DNA of 64,000 bases from Pseudomonas asturiensis (GCF_900143095.1 NZ_FRDA01000009.1:1-64000); one strand, 5' to 3'; shown: positions 35,779 to 43,878, counted from the stretch's first letter. Notes: a model not told the origin generated them from the sequence alone. Numbers and translations are program-made.

Positions 35779-36778
35779 CACCGTGCAAACCCTGATCCCG
35801 ACGCTCGATGTATCCGAGCGCGTGGCCCGTCCGAAAGTCGAAGCCGGCGTGAAGCTGCGCGGTGCGGAGAAGGTTGCGCGCATCCCGGTGAAGATCATTC
35901 CGACCGTCGATCTGCCGAAGAAGCCTGACTGGATTCGCGTACGCATTCCGGTTTCTCCGGAAGTCGACCGCATCAAGCAATTGCTGCGCAAGCACAAGCT
36001 GCACAGCGTCTGCGAAGAAGCCTCCTGCCCGAACCTGGGCGAGTGCTTCTCCGGCGGCACCGCGACCTTCATGATCATGGGCGACATCTGTACCCGTCGC
36101 TGCCCATTCTGCGATGTGGGTCATGGTCGTCCGAAGGCGCTGGATACGGATGAACCGATGAACCTGGCCGTCGCGATTGCCGACCTGCGCCTGAAGTACG
36201 TCGTGATCACCTCGGTTGACCGCGACGACCTGCGTGACGGCGGTGCTCAGCACTTTGCCGACTGCATCCGCGAAATCCGTCGTTTGTCGCCGGGCGTGCA
36301 ACTCGAAACGCTGGTGCCGGATTACCGTGGCCGAATGGACGTTGCGCTGGAAATCACTGCGGCCGAGCCACCGGATGTGTTCAACCACAACCTGGAAACC
36401 GTGCCGCGTCTGTACAAGGCTGCGCGTCCGGGTTCGGACTACCAGTGGTCGCTGACCCTGCTGCAGCGCTTCAAGCAGATGGTCCCTCATGTACCGACCA
36501 AATCGGGCCTGATGCTGGGTCTGGGCGAGACCGACGAGGAAGTGATCGAAGTCATGCAACGCATGCGCGAGCACGACATCGACATGCTGACGTTGGGTCA
36601 GTACCTGCAGCCGTCGCGCAACCACTTGCCGGTACAGCGCTTCGTGCACCCGGACGTGTTCGCCTGGTTCGCCGAAGAGGGTTACAAGATGGGCTTCAAG
36701 AACGTCGCTTCCGGCCCGCTGGTGCGTTCGTCGTACCACGCTGATGAGCAGGCCAAGATCGCCAAAGCGATGCTTTGA
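35771..36778 (+). CDS. lipA: Lipoyl synthase
   Basis: A 335-residue radical-SAM enzyme inserting two sulfurs into protein-bound octanoate. It has the auxiliary cluster motif CEEASCPNLGEC and the radical-SAM motif CTRRCPFCDVGHGRP. The C-terminal tail includes SGPLVRSSYHADEQ, the conserved serine region. It is the last gene of the ybeD-lipB-lipA unit, followed by a strong terminator. Confidence 0.98.
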   Translation: MTDTVQTLIPTLDVSERVARPKVEAGVKLRGAEKVARIPVKIIPTVDLPKKPDWIRVRIPVSPEVDRIKQLLRKHKLHSVCEEASCPNLGECFSGGTATFMIMGDICTRRCPFCDVGHGRPKALDTDEPMNLAVAIADLRLKYVVITSVDRDDLRDGGAQHFADCIREIRRLSPGVQLETLVPDYRGRMDVALEITAAEPPDVFNHNLETVPRLYKAARPGSDYQWSLTLLQRFKQMVPHVPTKSGLMLGLGETDEEVIEVMQRMREHDIDMLTLGQYLQPSRNHLPVQRFVHPDVFAWFAEEGYKMGFKNVASGPLVRSSYHADEQAKIAKAML

Positions 36779-36794
36779 CGTTTCGCGGCAATAC

Positions 36795-36832
36795 AAAACG
36801 GGCCAGGTAGCGATACCTGGCCCGTTTTTTAT
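36795..36832 (+). terminator. Strong Rho-independent terminator after lipA
   Basis: AACGGGCCAGGTA and TACCTGGCCCGTT pair perfectly around a GCGA loop, preceded by AAAA and followed by TTTTTTATT. It closes the lip operon, and read leftward the A-run makes it bidirectional. Confidence 0.93.
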
Positions 36833-36845
36833 TCCGGGGGTGTTG

Positions 36846-36853
36846 ATTGTGCC
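36846..36853. repeat. 8-bp target-site duplication, left copy
   Basis: ATTGTGCC immediately precedes the left inverted repeat of the IS66-like element and is identical to 40804-40811. Eight bases is the duplication size characteristic of IS66-family insertion. Confidence 0.93.
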
Positions 36854-36878
36854 GTAAGCGTCCGGGAAAACCACCTAC
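36854..36878 (+). repeat. IS66 left terminal inverted repeat
   Basis: GTAAGCGTCCGGGAAAACC and the six bases after it match the right end at 21 of 25 positions; GTAAGCGTCCGG and the inner CACCTAC are identical at both ends. Confidence 0.9.
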
Positions 36879-36917
36879 ATCATGTCGAGCGTTAGGATGC
36901 AGTGCATTATTCCACCC

Positions 36918-37361
36918 TTATCGCTCGTCATAACGCTTGCGAGCCTCATTAAACCCCTCTGACTGCTCGATCACCCACGTCCATAGCGGAATCATCTGCA
37001 CCAATAATCCCATTCCAAGCTCGGTCAGAGCATATTCGACACGCAAGGGCTTCTCGCCAAAATCGCGTCGAGAGATCAGGCCGTCGCGTTCCAGCTGACG
37101 CAGTGTGTGAGTGAGCATGCGTTGAGTGACGCCGTCCAATCGGCGACGTAACTCCGCGTGGCGCAAGGGGCTACTCACACCCAGCGCATGCACCACGCCT
37201 AGTGACCATCGGTTTCCAGAATGACTAAGGATATCGCGCTTGAGACCATCCTCATCCTCGCTCAGTTCGCGACAGGCATTCTGTGAAAGGCGCACGATTT
37301 CCTGAGCATCCAGACCGCTCGGTATCACCGATGTACCTACTTTTTGCGCATCGATGTCCAT
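36918..37361 (-). CDS. HxlR-family transcriptional regulator (IS passenger)
   Basis: A 147-residue winged-helix regulator of the HxlR family. Typical segments are NRWSLGVVHALGVSSPLRHAEL, the recognition region GVTQRMLTHTLRQLERDGLISR, and VEYALTELGMGLL. HxlR proteins often repress a divergent gene for a redox or detoxification enzyme. It is divergent from the NmrA-like reductase with 47 bases between the starts, so it likely controls that gene. It has only one cysteine, near residue 29, so redox sensing is uncertain. It lies inside the IS66-like element. Confidence 0.92.
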   Translation of the reverse strand: MDIDAQKVGTSVIPSGLDAQEIVRLSQNACRELSEDEDGLKRDILSHSGNRWSLGVVHALGVSSPLRHAELRRRLDGVTQRMLTHTLRQLERDGLISRRDFGEKPLRVEYALTELGMGLLVQMIPLWTWVIEQSEGFNEARKRYDER

Positions 37362-37408
37362 GACAAGATTCCTAGCTTCAAATTAAGTACGTCAGACAGG
37401 GGCTCACC

Positions 37409-38344
37409 ATGCAGGCTGCTATTTCAAACGTCAAACAACGTATTCTGGTATTGGGGGCAGGCGAACTAGGGCTTGCCGTATTGCAAGGACTGGCCGGCCG
37501 ATCAACCGAATCGATCAACATTACCGTGCTGCTGCGTCAAGCCACTGTGCAGAACTCGTCAATGGAAAAACAACAGGATATTCAAGCCATCAGGAAGCTA
37601 GGGGTTGCTATTGAGACAGCTGACATCACCAATGCCTCCATCGAAGAGCTTGCGGCGGTGCTGGGACGCTTCGACACGGTGATCAGTTGCGTAGGGTTTG
37701 CTGCGGGCCGGGGTACTCAGCTTAAGTTGACTCAAGCCGCGCTCACATCGGGTGTGAAACGTTATATTCCATGGCAGTTCGGCGTTGACTACGACTTAAT
37801 TGGTCGTGGCAGCCCTCAAGACCTGTTCGACGAGCAACTGGATGTTCGCGACCTGTTACGTGCTCAATCTCGGACTGAATGGGTGATTATTTCCACCGGC
37901 ATGTTCACCAGCTTCCTATTCGATCCAGCTTTCGGGGTCGTTGACCTAAACGCCGGACAGGTTAATGCGTTGGGCAGCTTTGAAACCATGGTTACGGTGA
38001 CAACACCGGAGGACATAGGCACGCTCACCGCCGCCATTGTCCTGCACAGCCCGCGCCTTCTTAATCAGGTCGTTTACACCGCTGGTGACACCCTCACCTA
38101 CGGCGCTTTGGCTGATTTGGTTGAGCGAGTCATCGAACGGAAAGTCGAGCGCCGAGCGCTTAGCGTGCAGCAGTTGCTAGCAGACCTTGCAGAAAAACCT
38201 GACGATAACTTACGAAAATACCGGGCAGTTTTTGCTATGGGCCGTGGTGTGGCATGGGATGTAGCGATGACATTCAACGCAATACATGGATTACCAGTGA
38301 CCAGTGCAGAACAATGGGCGCAATCAAGTTTGCGTCGTAGCTAA
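37409..38344 (+). CDS. NmrA/isoflavone-reductase-like NAD(P)-binding protein (IS passenger)
   Basis: A 311-residue atypical SDR. The N-terminal dinucleotide loop is ILVLGAGELGLAVLQGLAG; then VISCVGFAAGRGTQLKLTQAA and KRYIPWQFGVDYDLIGRGS, typical of NmrA-like aromatic-alcohol or isoflavone reductases. The catalytic Lys of isoflavone reductases is not obvious. Substrate unknown. It sits inside an IS66-like element with its HxlR regulator, a portable detoxification-type module by inference. Confidence 0.88.
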   Translation: MQAAISNVKQRILVLGAGELGLAVLQGLAGRSTESINITVLLRQATVQNSSMEKQQDIQAIRKLGVAIETADITNASIEELAAVLGRFDTVISCVGFAAGRGTQLKLTQAALTSGVKRYIPWQFGVDYDLIGRGSPQDLFDEQLDVRDLLRAQSRTEWVIISTGMFTSFLFDPAFGVVDLNAGQVNALGSFETMVTVTTPEDIGTLTAAIVLHSPRLLNQVVYTAGDTLTYGALADLVERVIERKVERRALSVQQLLADLAEKPDDNLRKYRAVFAMGRGVAWDVAMTFNAIHGLPVTSAEQWAQSSLRRS

Positions 38345-38386
38345 GGTTGGCAGACGCGCGTTGAGTCGCTGAAGAAGCGCCCATTC

Positions 38387-38461
38387 TTATGGCAGGAGTC
38401 GTTCGATTTCGCTCACCCGCTGCATCGTCAGACGAGTCAACACACCCCTCATAAAGTAAAC
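38387..38461 (-). pseudogene. Divergent second copy of the IS66 tnpC 3' tail
   Basis: On the minus strand this reads GVLTRLTMQRVSEIERLLP followed by a stop. It is homologous to the tail of the main tnpC (DVLTRLPTQRASEIEQLLP at about 38500-38560), but in another frame and diverged at DNA level. It lies directly between the main tnpC end and the passenger reductase, showing that an older or different IS66 copy once ended here. Confidence 0.75.
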
Positions 38462-40020
38462 GCACTTTGCACAGATCGGCCAGGCGTCCACCGATGCGGA
38501 AGCAGTTGCTCGATCTCACTGGCTCGCTGCGTCGGCAACCTCGTCAGCACATCCTTGAGATAAGCATACGGGTCATGCCCGTTGAAGCGCGCCGACTGGA
38601 TCAGGCTCGCGATCGCTGCCGCCCGCTTGCCGCTGCGCAGCTATCCCGCAAACAACCAGTTCGACCGCCCAAGCGCCCATGGCCGGATCAAGTTCTCGAT
38701 CTGGTTGTTGTCGATGGGCACAGCACCATCGTCCAGGTAGCGCGTCAGCGCTACCCAGCGTTTGAGGCTGTAATCCAGAGCTTTGGCTGTGGCCGAACCC
38801 TCGGGCACAAGTCCACGCTGTGCCAGCATCCACTCATGTAGTTTTTCAGCGATGGGCACCGCCGTTTCCTGGCGTAGTCGCCAGCGATCTTCGTCACTCA
38901 TTTCCTTGGCATGTCGCTCGACTTCGTACAGCCCACCAATCGAGTGAAGCGCCTGCTCCGCCAACTGGCTTTTATTGGCCACATGCAGGTCGAAGAACTT
39001 GCGGCGTGCATGCGCCATGCAGCCGATTTCGGTGATGCCCAGTTCGAAGCTGGCCTTGTAGCCGGCGAAGTCGTCACAGACCAGCTTGCCGTTCCAGATG
39101 CCCAGGAAGTTACGCGCATGTTCGCCGGCACGGGTGAGGCTGAAGTCGTAGACAACAGCCTTGAGTGCCGAAAATGGCGTGCTGCTGTAGGCCCAGACGT
39201 AAGCACGATGGGTTTTCTTCTCTCCCGGAGCCAGCATTTGTACCGGCGTTTCATCGGCGTGAACCACGCGCTGGGCCAGCACCACTTCGCGCAACGCATC
39301 GACCAGGGGCTGAAGCTGCACGCCGGTTTGACCCACCCACTGCGCCAGTGTCGAGCGCGGGATGGCCAGGCCGGCACGGCCGAAGATCTTTTCTTGCCGG
39401 TACAGCGGCAGGTGGTCGGCGAACTTGGCCACCATCACGTGGGCCAGCAGGCCGGCAGTGGGGATACCCTTGTCGATTACCTGCGCCGGCACCGGGGCCT
39501 GGATCAGTGTTTCGCACTGCCGACATGCCCATTTCCCACGCACATGCTGTTCGACGGTGAACACGCCCGGCGTGTAGTCCAGCTTTTCGCTGACATCTTC
39601 ACCGATGCGCTGAAGCTGGCAGCCGCAAGCGCACTGGGTGTTGTCCGGCTCGTGATGGATCACAGTACGTGGGAACTGCGGTGGCAACGGTACACGCTTG
39701 GGTTGCTGGCGTGGTTCTGCCTGTGCGGGAGCGGGATGAAGGGCTTTTAACTCGGTCTCGATGGCTTCGAGGTCAGTATCGAGCAGGTCATCGAGCAAGC
39801 TGCCTTGCGCCGGGCTGATCTGCTCGCTGCGCTTGGCAAACTTGTGGCGCTTAAGGATGGCGATTTCGTGAGTGAGCTGTTCGATGATCGTTTCATCACG
39901 ATGGATCTTTCGGCTCTGGGTGTCGACCTTGGACATCAACTGCGCAGCGAGTGTGCGCAGTTGTTCGGGGGTCATTTGGTCGAGATCGGGCAAGGAAGTC
40001 ATGGGGGTGGATTTTACCAA
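38449..40020 (-). pseudogene. tnpC: IS66 transposase TnpC with in-frame amber codon
   Basis: Transposase of the IS66 DDE family. The order is an N-terminal helical region, a zinc-binding segment (CACGCQLQ, then CRQCET), then the catalytic domain with VHADETPVQM, LVCDDFAGYK and NNQIENLIRPWALGRSNWLFAG. A TAG at 38641-38643 follows WLFAG, giving a 459-residue product. The same frame continues LRSGKRAAAIASLIQSARF and so on to a stop at 38449, exactly the usual IS66 C-terminus. Known relatives have a serine (SLRSGKR) where TAG stands, so a TCG-to-TAG change is the simplest explanation. The DDE triad is retained but the C-terminal domain is lost, so activity is doubtful. Confidence 0.85.
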
Positions 40021-40053
40021 AGCAGCCCGACTGCTTCAGTTAAAAGGCAGCAT

Positions 40054-40389
40054 TTAAAGCAATGTAATTGCGCCGCCCGCACCGACTCGTTGCCAGGGTA
40101 ATCCAAGTACCAGCGCCTGGAGTTGTTCGGGGTCGAGTTCGACCTCCGTTCCACGATAGAGGCCTAGCCAATGAAACTTACCTTGGTTCAAGCGCCGTGC
40201 CGCCAGCCAGATACCGACGCCGTCGTGCACTAGGACTTTCATCCGATTGGCCCGACGGTTGGCAAAGAGGTAAGCGCAGTGCGGCTTCGCCGCACCGAAC
40301 ACCGCGACCACTCTGGCCAACGCAGTCTCAGTGCCGGCGCGCATGTCCATAGGCTCGGTGGCGAGCCAAATTGCATCGACGCGAATCAT
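40054..40389 (-). CDS. tnpB: IS66 accessory protein TnpB (Orf2)
   Basis: A 111-residue IS66 Orf2 protein. The core IRVDAIWLATEPMDMRAGTET, then ANRRANRMKVLVHDGVGIWL is standard for this family. It is required for IS66 transposition, with an undefined role. ATG 40389 overlaps the tnpA stop (ATGA); the frame is open to 40443 within tnpA. Intact. Confidence 0.96.
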   Translation of the reverse strand: MIRVDAIWLATEPMDMRAGTETALARVVAVFGAAKPHCAYLFANRRANRMKVLVHDGVGIWLAARRLNQGKFHWLGLYRGTEVELDPEQLQALVLGLPWQRVGAGGAITLL

Positions 40390-40703
40390 TGGGCCAGGCC
40401 ACGAATGAAACAGGCGCAGCCGTCCGGATCCGAGGATGGCCATTTTACGGTGATGGATTTATCACCCAGAGGCAGCGAGATCATCACCATCTCTTCTGAT
40501 GCTCGCCTTGGTACCGTTTTTACCGGAACGAAAGCCGGCAAGGTTGCAGGCGATTGATCCCGGTAAGCCGGTAGCCACTTGCGGATCACGTTAGCATTGA
40601 TGCCGTGATGGATGGCTACGCTGGAAATTGTCGCTCCGGGTTGCAGGCATTCCTGGACGACCTGGGCTTTGAATGGTTTCGGGTAAGAGCTTCGTTGGCG
40701 CAT
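40386..40703 (-). CDS. tnpA: IS66 accessory protein TnpA (Orf1), helix-turn-helix
   Basis: A 105-residue protein with an N-terminal helix-turn-helix: YPKPFKAQVVQECLQPGATISSVAIHHGINANVIRKWL. It is the first gene of the tnpA-tnpB-tnpC operon and the likely DNA-end-binding component. Start ATG 40703 lies 100 bases inside the right terminal repeat. Intact. Confidence 0.95.
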   Translation of the reverse strand: MRQRSSYPKPFKAQVVQECLQPGATISSVAIHHGINANVIRKWLPAYRDQSPATLPAFVPVKTVPRRASEEMVMISLPLGDKSITVKWPSSDPDGCACFIRGLAQ

Positions 40704-40717
40704 GGAAATCCTTGCGA

Positions 40718-40765
40718 TAAGGGCGATCGCGTCCGCTTAAAAATACGCGGACACCATCGCCCTTA
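40718..40765. repeat. Subterminal hairpin of the IS66-like element
   Basis: TAAGGGCGAT and ATCGCCCTTA form a 10-base-pair outer stem, with GTCCGC/GCGGAC inside. It lies between the right terminal repeat and tnpA, where it could sequester the ribosome site or promoter from outside read-through. Role is inference. Confidence 0.6.
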
Positions 40766-40778
40766 ATGCTGGAGTTCG

Positions 40779-40803
40779 GTAGGTGACTTGGCCGGACGCT
40801 TAC
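40779..40803 (-). repeat. IS66 right terminal inverted repeat
   Basis: The complement reads GTAAGCGTCCGGCCAAGTC plus CACCTAC, matching the left end at 21 of 25 positions. It is followed directly by the second ATTGTGCC (40804-40811). Confidence 0.9.
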
Positions 40804-40811
40804 ATTGTGCC
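40804..40811. repeat. 8-bp target-site duplication, right copy
   Basis: ATTGTGCC, identical to 36846-36853. The pair proves a clean single insertion without later deletion at either end. Confidence 0.93.
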
Positions 40812-40915
40812 TGCAATCCTGAGCGCCTGAATGGACGCGCGCCCGGCTCAGGCAGATCTGTGTATAACGCTGCGCGCGCAGAGCAGGCGGCGACCGTGCT
40901 CACGCTGTCGCCTTC

Positions 40916-42244
40916 TCAAGGCTTGCGCAGGTTGTTCAGCAACTCATGCGTCGGATAACCGTCGGCAGGCCAGCCGAATGACTGCTGTGCGCTACGGATG
41001 GCTTTGCGCGTATTGGCGCCGATAATCCCGTCTGGCGCGCCTGCGTCGTACTGGCGGGCCGAGAGCAGAGTTTGCAGTTCGATGCGCTCAGAACGGCTTA
41101 GCGGCAGGTCTCCACGTGGCCAACTGCCCACGACATAACCCGCGCCCTTGAAGCGGTCGGACAACAGGCTGATTGCCAGCGCGTAGGACGTCGAGTTGTT
41201 GTACTTGAGGATCGCGCGGAAGTTATCCAGCACCAGAAACGCCGGGCCACGATAACCGGCAGGCAACAACAGCGCCGCCTGCTGTTGGCTGGCGGCGACC
41301 GGGATCGCCGAGCCGTCCGGCTGTTTCAGGCCCAGTTGCTGCCACTCGGCCAGGCTCTTGCGAGTGGTCGAGTCAGCCAGTGCGTAGTCGAAGCCCGAAC
41401 TCAGGACTACTTCAAAGCCCCAGGGCTGACCGCGCTGCCAGCCGGAGCTTTGCAGGTAGTGAGCTGTGGACGCCAGGGCGTCGGCAGGGGTATTCCAGAT
41501 GTCGCGGCGGCCGTCGCCATCGAAATCGACGGCATGGGTGTTGTAGGTGGTGGGAATGAACTGCGTCTGACCCATGGCACCCGCCCAGGAGCCCAGCATC
41601 TTGTCTGGTGTGATATCACCGTGCTGCAGGATTTCCAGTGCGGCGAGCAGCTGGCTTTGCGCAAAGCCAGGTCGGCGACCTTCGTAGGCCAGCGTCGCCA
41701 GCGAGCGGATGACCGACTGCGAACCCTGGAACTGGCCGAAGTTACTTTCCATGCCCCACACCGCGACCAGCGCCTGACGGTCGACGCCGTATTGCTGTTC
41801 GATTTTCTGCAGGTCATCAGCGTATTGCGAAAGCAGGGCCTGGCCCTTGCGCACGCGAGCGGCAGAAATTGCGCCATCCAGGTATTCCCACACCGGGCGG
41901 CTGAACTCAGGCTGGCTGCGGTCAGCCTTGACCACGCTCATGTCTGGGGTCACGCCGGCAAACGCCTGGTCGAAGACATCAGCACGAATCCCGGCCTTGA
42001 GGGCCTGGGCGCGAAAGCCGGCTTGCCATTCTGCAAAGCTCACGGCGGGCTGAATGGTCAGCGAATCATCCACGACCAGCGCGGGCGTCGGCGCTACGGC
42101 CGGAGGGGCGGTCTGGGCTTTGCTGGCTTGCAGAGGAGTAGCATCGGCTGCAGTGGGTTTTTCTGCGCAAGCTACCAAGGCAATAAGGCTGGAGGCGGCG
42201 ATGAGTTGGCGCAACTGCGGGCGATAGGTAAAACAAGAAGGCAT
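40916..42244 (-). CDS. Lytic murein transglycosylase with peptidoglycan-binding domain (SltB3-like)
   Basis: A 442-residue lipoprotein. The signal region ends LIALVAC (lipobox). The MltB-type catalytic domain (about 80-370) has the active-site Glu in AVWGMESNFGQFQG, plus SWAGAMGQTQFIPTTYNTHAVDFDGDG. The C-terminal peptidoglycan-binding domain (about 380-440) has DGIIGANTRKAIRSAQQSFGWPADG. ATG 42244 is preferred to a TTG at 42256. The position near arfA and holA matches sltB3 in P. aeruginosa, as I recall. It is distinct from the mltB at 31315. Confidence 0.93.
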   Translation of the reverse strand: MPSCFTYRPQLRQLIAASSLIALVACAEKPTAADATPLQASKAQTAPPAVAPTPALVVDDSLTIQPAVSFAEWQAGFRAQALKAGIRADVFDQAFAGVTPDMSVVKADRSQPEFSRPVWEYLDGAISAARVRKGQALLSQYADDLQKIEQQYGVDRQALVAVWGMESNFGQFQGSQSVIRSLATLAYEGRRPGFAQSQLLAALEILQHGDITPDKMLGSWAGAMGQTQFIPTTYNTHAVDFDGDGRRDIWNTPADALASTAHYLQSSGWQRGQPWGFEVVLSSGFDYALADSTTRKSLAEWQQLGLKQPDGSAIPVAASQQQAALLLPAGYRGPAFLVLDNFRAILKYNNSTSYALAISLLSDRFKGAGYVVGSWPRGDLPLSRSERIELQTLLSARQYDAGAPDGIIGANTRKAIRSAQQSFGWPADGYPTHELLNNLRKP

Positions 42245-42326
42245 GCTTGAGTCCAAGGGTATTACCGTTAGATGCAGACCATAACACGGCCAAGCCGTTG
42301 AAAGCGCCCCGCAAATGCTGCCCTGT

Positions 42327-42482
42327 TCAGGCGGCCATAATGCAAGAAGCCTCCCAGCTTTTAGACTGGAAGGCTTCGCGGCGGTAGCTGCCTTTGCCTT
42401 TGGAGGGGCGTTCCTGTCGGCTGCGGAACAAAGGCTGGGCGATGATGGATTTGGCCTTGTTCGGCCGTTTTGGCTTGCTCAT
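42327..42482 (-). CDS. arfA: Alternative ribosome-rescue factor ArfA
   Basis: A 51-residue protein not listed among long ORFs. It reads MSKPKRPNKAKSIIAQPLFR, then RQERPSKGKGSYRRE, then SWEAS, matching ArfA of pseudomonads. ArfA recruits RF2 to ribosomes stalled on stop-less mRNA when trans-translation fails. Its own mRNA normally ends inside the ORF at a hairpin, so the protein is made from non-stop message that tmRNA destroys when active. Exactly such a hairpin is present at codons 36-46. ATG 42482; the stop TGA at 42327. It lies between the sltB3-like gene and a small membrane protein gene on the same strand. Confidence 0.9.
   Translation of the reverse strand: MSKPKRPNKAKSIIAQPLFRSRQERPSKGKGSYRREAFQSKSWEASCIMAA
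42346..42377 (-). promoter_or_regulatory. Intra-ORF hairpin controlling arfA (non-stop mRNA switch)
   Basis: Read on the minus strand GAAGCCTTCCAG and CTGGGAGGCTTC form a 12-base-pair stem with one T-G wobble, around the loop TCTAAAAG. It is inside arfA, before the stop codon. It would end or cleave the mRNA within the ORF and create the non-stop template typical of arfA regulation. Confidence 0.85.
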
Positions 42483-42590
42483 GGCGGGGTGCTCCTTGGC
42501 GGGGTATCGGGTTGCGGCTTGAATGATCGGGCAGCGCGAGGCCGCTGTCCAATAGTCGTGCGCTATAGCGTGGGGTATGAGCTGAATGTC

Positions 42591-42791
42591 TTAAACGGCA
42601 AACTGACCAAACAGGACCATCATCAGGATCACCAGGACCGCGAGCCCCGCTCCGACGGTCCATTGTGCTGGGGCCGTTTCCGAGAACCACGAGCCGGGCA
42701 AGGGATACTTGCCCCAGGTCAGAAGTTTCACGATTGGCCAGCCGATGGGATAGCAGATCGCTTGCAAGGCTAATTCCAGCAATCCTTCCAA
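42591..42791 (-). CDS. Small conserved-type membrane protein
   Basis: A 66-codon frame whose product has two hydrophobic segments: LALQAICYPIGWPIVKLL near the start, and VGAGLAVLVILMMVLFGQF at the end. The start is a TTG at 42791 with GGAG 11 bases upstream, overlapping no gene. It begins 7 bases after the holA stop, so it is probably cotranscribed with lptE and holA. Function unknown; I recall similar short membrane proteins beside holA in pseudomonads. Confidence 0.6.
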   Translation of the reverse strand: MEGLLELALQAICYPIGWPIVKLLTWGKYPLPGSWFSETAPAQWTVGAGLAVLVILMMVLFGQFAV

Positions 42792-42798
42792 ATCAGGC

Positions 42799-43836
42799 TT
42801 ACTCCGCTGGTAATGGCAGCCGTTGTCCAGCCATCAACAGCGCCAGCCGACTCAGGCTGCTCCACGGCGAACCTGCCGCCTGACCCTTGATCTGCGCATC
42901 GATGCGTTGTGCGTCCATGAGCAACTGGCTCCAGCGTTTCGCCGAGAGGCGTTGCAGGGCCTTGCTCATCAACGGTTTGCGTTTGTCCCAGACAGGTGGG
43001 CGTGCCGAGCTGAAGATTTTGTCCAGAGGCACGCCCTGACTGAATTGCAGCGACATGTTGGCCAGCGCACGTAGCTCACGGGTCAGCGCCCAGAGAATGA
43101 CAGGGGTTTCGACCCCTTCGCCGCGCAGTCCTTCCAGCATGCGCAGGGCATGTGCCGCTTCGCCGTTGAGCACGGCGTCGGTCAGGCCGAACACATCAAA
43201 ACGTGCGCTATCGGCCACGGCGGCCTGCACGGTTTCGACGGTGATCTGCCCGTCTTCGGCCATCAGCTTGAGCTTTTCGATTTCCTGCGCGGCGGCCAGC
43301 AGGTTGCCTTCGACGCGAGCGGCGATCAGTTCGACTGCATCCTGGGTTGCGGCCAGGCCTGCCTGAGAAAGACGCTGACGAATCCATTGCGGCAACTGAC
43401 CGATGTCCACCGGCCAGATCTGCACAAATTGAGTCTGCGCGCCTTCGACCAGCGCCTTGCCCCACTTGGTTTTCTGCGCGCTGCCGTCAAGCTTGGGCAG
43501 GCTGATCAGCAGCAGCGTGTCTTCGGCGGGGCGGGCGCAATATTCCATCAGCGCAGCAGCGCCCTTGTCGCCAGGCTTGCCGGAGGGTAGACGCAGCTCC
43601 AGAAGGCGGCGCTCGGCGAACAGCGACATGCTGGCGCCGGCCTGCAGCAGCGTGCCCCAGTCAAAGCTGGCATCGGCGCTGAACACCTGACGTTCGTCGA
43701 AGCCTTGCTGGCGAGCAGCGGCGCGAATGGCGTCGGCGGCCTCCTGGCAAAGCAGGGGGTCGTCGCCACTGATCACATACACAGGCGCGAGCGCACCTTG
43801 CAGGTGTTTACCGAGTTGGGCGGGAGCGAGTTTCAT
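42799..43836 (-). CDS. holA: DNA polymerase III delta subunit
   Basis: A 345-residue clamp-loader subunit that opens the beta sliding clamp. It starts KLAPAQLGKHLQGALAPVYVISGDDPLLCQEAADAIR, typical of HolA, and has KLDGSAQKTKWGKAL and RFDVFGLTDAVLNGEAAHALRML. Normal length. Preceded by lptE (42-base gap) and leuS on the same strand. Confidence 0.96.
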   Translation of the reverse strand: MKLAPAQLGKHLQGALAPVYVISGDDPLLCQEAADAIRAAARQQGFDERQVFSADASFDWGTLLQAGASMSLFAERRLLELRLPSGKPGDKGAAALMEYCARPAEDTLLLISLPKLDGSAQKTKWGKALVEGAQTQFVQIWPVDIGQLPQWIRQRLSQAGLAATQDAVELIAARVEGNLLAAAQEIEKLKLMAEDGQITVETVQAAVADSARFDVFGLTDAVLNGEAAHALRMLEGLRGEGVETPVILWALTRELRALANMSLQFSQGVPLDKIFSSARPPVWDKRKPLMSKALQRLSAKRWSQLLMDAQRIDAQIKGQAAGSPWSSLSRLALLMAGQRLPLPAE

Positions 43837-43878
43837 CGTTCAGAGAATGCCGGGGCCAGGCGCGCTGGCCCCAAACAC

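Larger units (their letters stand above)
36854..40803. mobile_element. IS66-family insertion sequence carrying two passenger genes
   Basis: A 3950-base element bounded by matching terminal repeats (GTAAGCGTCCGG) and by an 8-base direct duplication ATTGTGCC. It holds tnpA, tnpB and tnpC in the normal IS66 order on the minus strand at the right, and an HxlR regulator divergent from an NmrA-like reductase at the left. Standard IS66 elements are about 2.5 kb and carry only the transposition genes, so this is a passenger-bearing variant. It sits in the gap between lipA and the sltB3-like gene, outside any coding frame. The intact duplication shows that the passengers moved with the element. Confidence 0.93.

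Noticed and set aside
38274..38519. 81-codon minus-strand frame across the passenger reductase end and tnpC tail
   Set aside because: The homologous frame for the tnpC tail is a different one; this frame spans unrelated pieces.
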